From JAFIHK01 sp041441455 (GTDB lineage: Bacteria; Bacteroidota; Bacteroidia; Bacteroidales; UBA932), in assembly GCA_041441455.1 (NCBI GenBank), contig JASDTB010000077.1:1-11264 (forward strand): a DNA stretch of 11,264 nucleotides. Reading direction: 5' to 3'. A model generated the notes under the pieces. That model had not been told where the DNA came from, ran no database searches, and saw only the letters and a list, made by a program, of their open reading frames with translations. The translations under genes and the position numbers were made by a program. Below, one piece after another: positions 6,526 to 11,264 of the stretch (positions are counted from its first letter, which is position 1; each line of letters begins with the position of its first letter).

Positions 6526-6975
6526 TTACTCTTTCCTTTTCTTATACTCCTGCATCAATTTACGATGGTTCTCTTGTTCAATTTTAAAGACTCTATAAAT
6601 CTCTCTAGGAGTTAAGATTTTTTTAAATTCGTAGTAATATTTTTCTCTAATCTCCAAAAACTTACGACCATCAGCGATTTGTTCGAGAATAATCTGCTCA
6701 GCCACCGCATCCGACAAACTGTCAGCTGGATTTTTAGGAGGTCTTAATGCCCTTCTATTGTTGTCATATTCCATTGCGTATCGTCGATAGATAAACTCAA
6801 ACTTTTTACCTCTTATTTCGTCAAGACCCAATTTCTCTTTAATTTCAACTAGCTGAGCATCAACAAATGCTTTTCTAGCTTTAAGATAGGCAATGTCTGG
6901 TTTCTGCTGCGCATTCATAGTAACCGATGATAAAATCAGTACTATCGAAACAATAAGTGTATAAAATCTTTTCAT
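6526..6975 (-). CDS. Small periplasmic helical protein, likely ECF-sigma sensor type (Spy/CpxP-like)
   Basis: A 149-aa secreted protein. The signal peptide ends at MNA|QQ (cleavage about 22/23). The mature chain is almost entirely charged alpha-helix: KARKAFVDAQLVEIKEKLG (32-50), a helix with FIYRRYAMEYDNNRR (61-75), and KKILTPREIYRVFKIEQE (118-135), where LTPRE resembles the LTxxQ motif of Spy/CpxP. Similar proteins in Flavobacteria are labelled 'sensor of ECF-type sigma factor'. I start at ATG 6975 because it opens the signal peptide; an ATG at 7008 would lie inside the upstream gene. It is third in the operon, 10 bases after the anti-sigma-like gene. A role as periplasmic sensor or chaperone acting on the anti-sigma protein is inferred from context. 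Confidence 0.75.
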   Translation of the reverse strand: MKRFYTLIVSIVLILSSVTMNAQQKPDIAYLKARKAFVDAQLVEIKEKLGLDEIRGKKFEFIYRRYAMEYDNNRRALRPPKNPADSLSDAVAEQIILEQIADGRKFLEIREKYYYEFKKILTPREIYRVFKIEQENHRKLMQEYKKRKE

Positions 6976-6985
6976 GTTGCAATCT

Positions 6986-7384
6986 TTATTGCTGGTTATA
7001 GAATACATCTTTCATTGTAAGATCGGCAAGAAGCTTAATCTCATCGTCTGACATATTATTCAATAGAGTGTCGATATTTTCCGTAGGTGTTGTTGAGTAT
7101 TTACCAGCAATACCATACGAATTTTTAACTTTAATAGAATCGGTCTGTTCAAGTGATTCAAATTCAGATTGTGCCAATTTTGTAAAAAGGGCTAGAGCTA
7201 TTACAGCTGCTGCTGCCGTAGCAACAAAAGCAGCTACTCTAAATCTGATTTTTATATGCCTCTCCTTTTTATCCCTCTCTTTTGCTAGTTCAAGAGTTTT
7301 CTGCGTCACTTCCTCGAAGAAACCCATCGGAACATCGTAAGGTGTCCTCTTTCCAACTTCTTTGAAATTAAACTCTTCTTTCAT
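6986..7384 (-). CDS. Putative anti-sigma factor, single-pass membrane protein
   Basis: A 132-aa protein with a soluble charged N-terminus (1-45), one very Ala-rich transmembrane helix (about 49-67) and a periplasmic tail (70-132). The start region GKRTPYDVPMGFF (11-23) is the 'TPY.VP.GFF' motif I associate with Bacteroidota proteins encoded just after ECF sigma genes. Basic residues before the helix (KIRFR) place the N-terminus in the cytoplasm, where it could hold the sigma factor. There is no zinc-binding HxxxCxxC motif, so it is not a ZAS-domain anti-sigma. The ATG (7384) overlaps the TGA of the sigma gene (ATGA), giving coupled translation and roughly matched amounts. Anti-sigma function is inferred from position and topology. 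Confidence 0.72.
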   Translation of the reverse strand: MKEEFNFKEVGKRTPYDVPMGFFEEVTQKTLELAKERDKKERHIKIRFRVAAFVATAAAAVIALALFTKLAQSEFESLEQTDSIKVKNSYGIAGKYSTTPTENIDTLLNNMSDDEIKLLADLTMKDVFYNQQ

Positions 7385-7932
7385 AACTGTTGATTTAACA
7401 TATATTTTTTTACTTTTTCGCTTGCTAAATGGTAATTTGTTTTCAATGCATTTACCGAAGAATTAAGAATTCCAGAGATCTCTTCGTAGCTCAACTCATC
7501 ATAATATCTAAGATTAAAAACAAGTCTCTGTTTCTCAGGGAGAAGCAAAACTGCCTCTTGAAATTTGATTAAAATACTGTCAGCACTTTCAGTAGCATTC
7601 TCCTTCAAAGTATTTATTAATTTACCACTTATATCTTCAGATGCCGATAAATCAATCTTTTTATTATTTAGCAGTCTTATAGATTCGTTAGTTGCTATTC
7701 TATAAAGCCATGTATATAACTTACTCTTCTCTTCAAACTTCCCAATATGTCTATAAACGTTTATAAACGTCTCCTGAAGAATATCCTGAGCATCTTCATG
7801 AGAGATAACTATTCTCCTTATATGCCAGTATATCTTCTCTTTATACTTGTTCATCAGAAGAGTAAATCCTCTGTCCTTCGACTCTGCATCTCTGCATAGT
7901 TTAAGAATTTGCTCATCCGGCACAGGCACCAT
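7381..7932 (-). CDS. ECF-family RNA polymerase sigma factor
   Basis: A 183-aa sigma-70 family protein with only regions 2 and 4, as in ECF (group 4) sigma factors. Region 2 includes DAQDILQETFINVYRHI (47-63) and TWLYRIATN (74-82) for core binding and -10 recognition. Region 4 runs from LPEKQRLVFNLRYYDELS (131-148) through a helix-turn-helix ending VNALKTNYHLASEKVKKY (160-177), which reads the -35. No extra C-terminal domain is present. First gene of a leftward operon with an anti-sigma-like membrane protein and a periplasmic helical protein, and divergent from a Spy-like gene that is a likely target. The exact regulon cannot be read from sequence. Confidence 0.93.
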   Translation of the reverse strand: MVPVPDEQILKLCRDAESKDRGFTLLMNKYKEKIYWHIRRIVISHEDAQDILQETFINVYRHIGKFEEKSKLYTWLYRIATNESIRLLNNKKIDLSASEDISGKLINTLKENATESADSILIKFQEAVLLLPEKQRLVFNLRYYDELSYEEISGILNSSVNALKTNYHLASEKVKKYMLNQQL

Positions 7933-7952
7933 TGTACAATATGATTTAATTA

Positions 7953-7982
7953 TTTGAACTCACAAAAATAGGAATGTTAAAT
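7953..7982 (-). promoter_or_regulatory. Speculative ECF-type promoter of the sigma operon
   Basis: On the minus strand ATTTAAC (7982-7976), 17 bases, then TTCAAA (7958-7953). The same arrangement occurs on the other strand before the divergent gene. A housekeeping-like -7 box TATTTTTG (7970-7963) lies in the same place but its -33 partner is poor (TATT). Either could drive the operon. Confidence 0.28.
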
Positions 7983-8005
7983 CAAAAAAAATATATTTTG
8001 TTTCG

Positions 8006-8035
8006 TTTTAACCTTTTAAAGTCATGTGGCTCTTA
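8006..8035 (+). promoter_or_regulatory. Speculative ECF-type promoter of the Spy-like gene
   Basis: TTTTAAC (8006-8012), 17 bases, then CTCTTA (8030-8035) mirrors the ATTTAAC-N17-TTCAAA arrangement on the opposite strand. No TAnnTTTG box lies between here and the ATG at 8076, which mildly favours a non-housekeeping promoter. Confidence 0.28.
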
Positions 8036-8075
8036 GAAAGCAAACGGTTTAATTAATAACAAAAACAAGAAAAAA

Positions 8076-8654
8076 ATGAAAAAGATTTTATTATTTGCAA
8101 CACTGTTTGCATTTGCAATCACAACATCTGCTCAAGAGAGAGGTAAAGAATTCGGACAAAAAGGTATGCGTGCATCAGACTTGACTCCCGAAGCAATTGC
8201 TCAAAAACAGACAGAACACATGAAAGAGAGGCTAGGTCTTACTCCCGACCAAGAGAAAAAAATCTACGATTTGAACTTAAAGTTTGCTAAAGAGAGAAAA
8301 GCAAGACAAGAGGTGATTCGTTCAGAGAGGAGACAAATGCTTTCTAATGCAAAAGAGAAAGATAGTCTTGTGCGATCAATCCTTACTCCAGATCAAAAGC
8401 GATTCTACTATATTTATCGCGACATGCAGATGCAGAAAATGCGCGACAAAGCGAAACATCGTAAAGAGATGATGCGCCAAAACCAAAAGCCATTCAACCG
8501 CCAACATATGAATGCTGAAAGACAACATATGAATGCTGAAAGACAACATATGAATGCCGAGAGACAACATATGAATGGTCAACATCAAGAGGGAGCACCT
8601 CAAAATGCACAAATCCCAAATACACAACAAAAACAGATTCAAAAGAGCAAGTAG
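8076..8654 (+). CDS. DUF4890/Spy-like periplasmic protein with His-Met repeat tail
   Basis: A 192-aa secreted protein. The signal peptide ends TSA|QE (about 19/20). The core is charged helix with two LTxxQ motifs, LTPDQ at 55-59 and 103-107, the hallmark of Spy/CpxP periplasmic chaperones and metal-sensor relatives (CnrX/ZraP group). Residues 117-136 are Met-rich (DMQMQKMRDKAKHRKEMMRQ). The C-terminal tail has four tandem copies of RQHMNAE (142-169, last copy RQHMNGQ), then a Gln/Asn/Pro-rich disordered end. It is divergent from the ECF sigma operon across 143 bases and is probably controlled by it. Role in envelope stress or metal handling is inferred. A structured terminator follows. Confidence 0.8.
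   Translation: MKKILLFATLFAFAITTSAQERGKEFGQKGMRASDLTPEAIAQKQTEHMKERLGLTPDQEKKIYDLNLKFAKERKARQEVIRSERRQMLSNAKEKDSLVRSILTPDQKRFYYIYRDMQMQKMRDKAKHRKEMMRQNQKPFNRQHMNAERQHMNAERQHMNAERQHMNGQHQEGAPQNAQIPNTQQKQIQKSK
8499..8582 (+). repeat. Four tandem 21-bp units coding RQHMNAE
   Basis: Units at 8499-8519, 8520-8540, 8541-8561 and 8562-8582 align on codon boundaries. The first uses CGC rather than AGA for Arg, the third GCCGAG rather than GCTGAA, and the fourth diverges to GGTCAA. The near identity at silent sites indicates recent tandem duplication. Gain or loss of a unit keeps the frame. Confidence 0.95.
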
Positions 8655-8688
8655 TTGCTAGGATTGTAATACGAAATAACTAACGCGC

Positions 8689-8752
8689 GATGTCGGTAAG
8701 ACGGAAGATTCTCACTAAAAGAATCAACCACTTACCGGCATCTTCATTTTAT
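8689..8752 (+). terminator. Structured terminator after the Spy-like gene
   Basis: Outer stem GATGTCGGTAAG/CTTACCGGCATC (8689-8700 and 8731-8742, 12 bp with one G-U) encloses an inner stem GATTCT/AGAATC (8707-8712 and 8720-8725) with a 7-base loop. The tail TTCATTTTATT follows. Located 35 bases after the stop codon. The nested form is larger than a usual terminator. Confidence 0.65.
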
Positions 8753-8798
8753 TAATAAAAACATTTGCATACCTATAAGTTAGAAGCATCAAATTTTA

Positions 8799-8806
8799 TA
8801 TATTTG
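8799..8806 (+). promoter_or_regulatory. Candidate -7 box of the acetyltransferase gene
   Basis: TATATTTG matches TAnnTTTG exactly and lies 17 bases before the ATG at 8823, implying a leader of only about 10 bases. The -33 region at 8776-8779 (TAAG) is a weak match with a 19-base spacer. Confidence 0.45.
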
Positions 8807-8822
8807 TAAAAAGCGATAAAGA

Positions 8823-9704
8823 ATGAACCCAACTGAAATCTGGATAAGAAATGCTTCGGAACCCGAAATGCAATACTTTGTAGAGATGGCTGCAAAAGAG
8901 GGGTGGAATCCTGGATTGGACGACGCATCTACTTTCTACAAGACCGATCCTACTGGGTTCTTCATCGCGTTATCTGATTCAATGCCAGTCGGATGTATTT
9001 CAGCTGTTAAATATGGTACCTTTGGATTTATTGGATTTTACATAGTCAATCCCGAATACAGAGGCAAGGGAATAGGCATAAATCTATGGAGCAGAGCAAT
9101 ACAATATCTTAATGGTTGCAATATAGGGCTGGATGGAGTTCCGCAACAGGAGGCAAACTATAAAAAATCTGGATTTATTGCAGAGCATAGAAATTATAGA
9201 ATGAAAGGTAGTTCCGAAACAATCTTATCGCTCACAAAAAACAAATCCCACATTTTGCTGGCTTCAAGGCTACAGACATATATAGATGCAAATACCATAA
9301 ATTTTGACGACCTTACTGTGTACGACAGAAACCATTTTCCAGGGAACAGAGCTACATTCTTAAAAGCGTGGATTAGTTCCCCGCACTCTCATTCAATTGT
9401 GCATACAGAAGGTAAAATGATCAAAGGGTTTGGAACAATTAGAAAATGTATAGATGGCTGGAAAATTGGACCACTTTATGCAGAAAATCCACTCATAGCA
9501 GAAATTTTATTTATAAAGCTGATTTCTAAAATCGACAAATCTGAGATTTACATAGACATCTCTTCCGAAAACATCGACGCTCAGCTATTGTGTAAAAGAT
9601 ACAGTCTGACACAAACCTTCGAAACTATTAGGATGTACACAGCAAAGAAACCTGATATTCAATGGGATGATATATACGGTATCACAACATTTGAGCTCGG
9701 ATAA
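8823..9704 (+). CDS. Two-domain GNAT N-acetyltransferase (YitH-like, Acetyltransf_18 C-terminal domain)
   Basis: A 293-aa cytoplasmic enzyme expected to move an acetyl group from acetyl-CoA to an unknown amine. The N-terminal GNAT domain has strand FGFIGFYIVNPEYR (67-80) leading to the acetyl-CoA pyrophosphate loop RGKGIG (80-85), then GLDGVPQQEANYKKSGF (102-118), where the Tyr is a common general acid. The C-terminal half carries YDRNHFPGNRATFLKAW (167-183) and GWKIGPLYAENPLIAEILF (212-230), which I recognise as the Acetyltransf_18 domain that follows GNAT in YitH-type proteins, and ends in YGITTFELG. Length matches that family. It stands alone between two spacers, so no substrate can be guessed from neighbours. 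Confidence 0.88.
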   Translation: MNPTEIWIRNASEPEMQYFVEMAAKEGWNPGLDDASTFYKTDPTGFFIALSDSMPVGCISAVKYGTFGFIGFYIVNPEYRGKGIGINLWSRAIQYLNGCNIGLDGVPQQEANYKKSGFIAEHRNYRMKGSSETILSLTKNKSHILLASRLQTYIDANTINFDDLTVYDRNHFPGNRATFLKAWISSPHSHSIVHTEGKMIKGFGTIRKCIDGWKIGPLYAENPLIAEILFIKLISKIDKSEIYIDISSENIDAQLLCKRYSLTQTFETIRMYTAKKPDIQWDDIYGITTFELG

Positions 9705-9763
9705 ACGTATATTTCAATCAATCTCCTTCAAAATAATCATTTAAAATACTCGATAAATTATTA

Positions 9764-9778
9764 ACCAATTTCATTGGT
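9764..9778. repeat. Short perfect inverted repeat in the 9705-9891 spacer
   Basis: ACCAAT-TTC-ATTGGT forms a 6-bp stem. The same spacer holds a widely separated 7-bp pair ACGTATA/TATACGT (9705-9711 and 9789-9795). No U-tract follows, so this is not a convincing terminator; an operator is possible but unsupported. No TAnnTTTG box is found anywhere in this 187-base spacer. Confidence 0.4.
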
Positions 9779-9842
9779 CGATTAACTCTATACGTCTGTA
9801 AATTAATTCAAAAAAACTGCAACGAAGGCATAATAAATGTCG

Positions 9843-9888
9843 TCTAAAGAGTAAAAAGTAAATCTTAGGTTAACAATAATTCTTTAGA
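9843..9888 (+). repeat. Inverted repeat just before the start of the secreted protein gene
   Basis: TCTAAAGA (9843-9850) pairs with TCTTTAGA (9881-9888) across a 30-base loop. The right arm ends 3 bases before the ATG at 9892, so a folded leader could cover the ribosome site. The stem is A/T-rich and weak. Confidence 0.35.
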
Positions 9889-9891
9889 GTC

Positions 9892-11139
9892 ATGAAAACA
9901 TTTATTAGTTCAGTTTTTGCATTTATGCTCCTTGCAACAACAATTACTGCAGGAGGACATAAAATCATACAAGGCAAGGTTGTAGATTCATCTACAGGAA
10001 AAGGAATTAGCTATGCAAGTATTACATTATCAGGATGTAAAATAAGCAACATTACTAATTCCGAAGGAAACTTCGAGATCAAACTACCCGAAGACAAAGT
10101 TAACGACACACTAAAAATTGATTTTGTTGGCTACAAATCAGTTTCGGCAAGTTTAGGTAAAATCAAAAAGTCTAATGTAATAAAGTTAGAAAAAGCAGAC
10201 GCAGAACAGACTATGTCTTTAGGCGAAGCATTATACAATAAAGGAATACGCCCAGACGAAGCAAATATTATGGTAAAAACCGCATTCCAATTAGTAAGAG
10301 ACAACTACTGTACTGATGGATGCGGAATGACAGCGTTCTATAGAGAGAGTATCAAAAGAGAAGGGCTTTGTGTAGGTGTCAATGAAGCAATTATCAATAT
10401 TGACAAATCACCTTACTGTTCATTAAAACAAGATAGAGCAGGAATCTTTAAGGGAAGAAAAAATTACGATGCATTAACCTCCGACAATATGGAGATTAAA
10501 TTACAAGGTGGCGTAAATGACGCACTTGATATAGACATTGTTAAAAGTCCTTTTTTAGGAACCGAACTAAAAGAGATTGATGATATATATAGCTTTTCTT
10601 TTGCAGAACCAGTATTTATTGGTGATAGATTCAACTTCGTGGTAGAATTCAAACCAAAAGAGAATAGAAATGGGAACTATTTTGCAGGAAAAATCTATAT
10701 AGATTACAAAACAAATGCAATTTCAAGAGCTGAGTTTGGAAGACCAAAAAATCTATCATACGATTATATTCTTGATAGACCTTCAAAAATAAAACTCGCA
10801 ATTGAAAGCACAAAATATACTGTAAGTTACAAATTAACAAATGGAAAATGGTTCTTGGATCACTCCAGAACAGAACTTGTCCTAAACTCAAAAAATAGAG
10901 AGACTGGGAAAGAGAATAGATATGTTGTAAACACCGAACTTGCTGTAAACAATATGCAAAAAGAGCATTTTGATATTGACAATTTATCGAAGCTAAAAGC
11001 AAACTCAAAACTTTCAGACAAAATCAACCACTTTTCTGATACAAACTTTTGGGAAAACTACAACACAATTGCTCCAGATTACTCCCTAGTAGCACTTACA
11101 AACAGAATTGCACAAAACCAAACAACAATCAAAAAATAA
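9892..11139 (+). CDS. Secreted protein with CarboxypepD_reg-like domain
   Basis: A 415-aa exported protein of unknown function. The signal peptide MKTFISSVFAFMLLATTITA ends near residue 20. Residues 27-100 form a carboxypeptidase D regulatory-like beta-sandwich: GKVVDSSTGKGISYASI (28-44), NSEGNFEI (56-63), VGYKSV (79-84). The rest (about 115-390) is the larger domain often seen behind it in Bacteroidota, with helix DEANIMVKTAFQLV, GMTAFYRESI (144-153) and several long beta-strands (FNFVVEFKP, GKIYIDYKTNAISRAEF). It has neither a TonB plug nor the length of a SusC receptor, so it is not a transporter. It is unpartnered here, with a leaderless-looking 187-base spacer upstream and a hairpin 22 bases after the stop. 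Confidence 0.82.
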   Translation: MKTFISSVFAFMLLATTITAGGHKIIQGKVVDSSTGKGISYASITLSGCKISNITNSEGNFEIKLPEDKVNDTLKIDFVGYKSVSASLGKIKKSNVIKLEKADAEQTMSLGEALYNKGIRPDEANIMVKTAFQLVRDNYCTDGCGMTAFYRESIKREGLCVGVNEAIINIDKSPYCSLKQDRAGIFKGRKNYDALTSDNMEIKLQGGVNDALDIDIVKSPFLGTELKEIDDIYSFSFAEPVFIGDRFNFVVEFKPKENRNGNYFAGKIYIDYKTNAISRAEFGRPKNLSYDYILDRPSKIKLAIESTKYTVSYKLTNGKWFLDHSRTELVLNSKNRETGKENRYVVNTELAVNNMQKEHFDIDNLSKLKANSKLSDKINHFSDTNFWENYNTIAPDYSLVALTNRIAQNQTTIKK

Positions 11140-11155
11140 AGAGTTGTATAGAACC

Positions 11156-11194
11156 AAAAAAAAAGGGTGACTAAAATAATTTTAGTTGCCCTTT
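11156..11194 (-). terminator. Strong leftward terminator (possibly bidirectional)
   Basis: Arms AAAGGGTGACTAA (11162-11174) and TTAGTTGCCCTTT (11182-11194) pair over 13 bp with two G-U pairs around loop AATAATT. Read leftward the hairpin is followed by a run of nine T (11164-11156), an excellent U-tract, implying a leftward transcript arriving from beyond the right edge. Read rightward the tail (ATCATT) is poor but the hairpin could still end the secreted-protein transcript. Confidence 0.7.
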
Positions 11195-11209
11195 ATCATT
11201 ACCACCTAT

Positions 11210-11264
<55 letters not shown>

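Noticed and set aside
6976..7008. Upstream ATG for the periplasmic protein
   Set aside because: It would place 11 polar residues before the signal peptide and overlap the anti-sigma-like gene.
8499..8582. CRISPR-like repeats
   Set aside because: Units are 21 bp, directly adjacent with no spacers, and lie in frame within a coding sequence.
8376..8642. Minus-strand open frame with HMLSFSI repeats
   Set aside because: It is the antisense reading of the RQHMNAE repeats, not a gene.
9892..11139. TonB-dependent receptor (SusC-like)
   Set aside because: Only the CarboxypepD_reg-like domain is present; plug and barrel are absent and the protein is just 415 aa.

Overview
The window looks like chromosomal core sequence from a low-GC member of the Bacteroidota, most likely order Bacteroidales. 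Three things point there: protein families largely restricted to that phylum (DUF3822, DUF4890/Spy-like, CarboxypepD_reg-like, 'KTPY.VP.GFF' anti-sigma-like proteins), promoter elements fitting the Bacteroides consensus TTTG-N19-21-TAnnTTTG, and A-rich leaders with few Shine-Dalgarno sites. No phage, IS element, CRISPR array or plasmid gene is visible. No gene-free stretch exceeds 300 bases.

Left block (1-2225), leftward. A tRNA-Asp(GTC), cut by the window edge, has its own near-perfect promoter. Upstream of it is a tight operon of a membrane-anchored 204-aa protein, a DUF3822 protein and rsmD (16S rRNA m2G966 methyltransferase), with a 3-nt gap and then an ATGA overlap. Its promoter overlaps that of the divergent nrnA.

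Second block (2226-5542), rightward. The genes are nrnA (DHH/DHHA1 phosphoesterase), a single-domain FKBP-like lipoprotein, a two-domain FKBP-like lipoprotein gene broken by one in-frame TAA at 4464-4466, and a DUF2461 gene whose ATG overlaps the TGA of the broken gene.

Third block (5549-7932), leftward. fabI (enoyl-ACP reductase) is convergent with DUF2461, and its likely terminator lies inside the DUF2461 coding sequence. Upstream is an ECF sigma factor, a one-TM anti-sigma-like protein (ATGA overlap) and a small periplasmic helical protein, which together look like an envelope-sensing unit.

Right block (8076-11264), rightward. A DUF4890/Spy-like periplasmic protein with a 4x RQHMNAE tail is divergent from the sigma operon. 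It is followed by a structured terminator, a two-domain GNAT acetyltransferase and a secreted protein with a CarboxypepD_reg-like domain. A strong leftward terminator and a (CTA)5(CTT)13 microsatellite at the right edge suggest that a leftward gene begins beyond the window and ends near its edge.

Most of the window is ordinary housekeeping content. The parts most worth checking are the TAA-split FKBP gene, the ECF/anti-sigma/LTxxQ circuit with its His-Met repeat, the terminator inside a convergent gene, and the microsatellite at the right edge.
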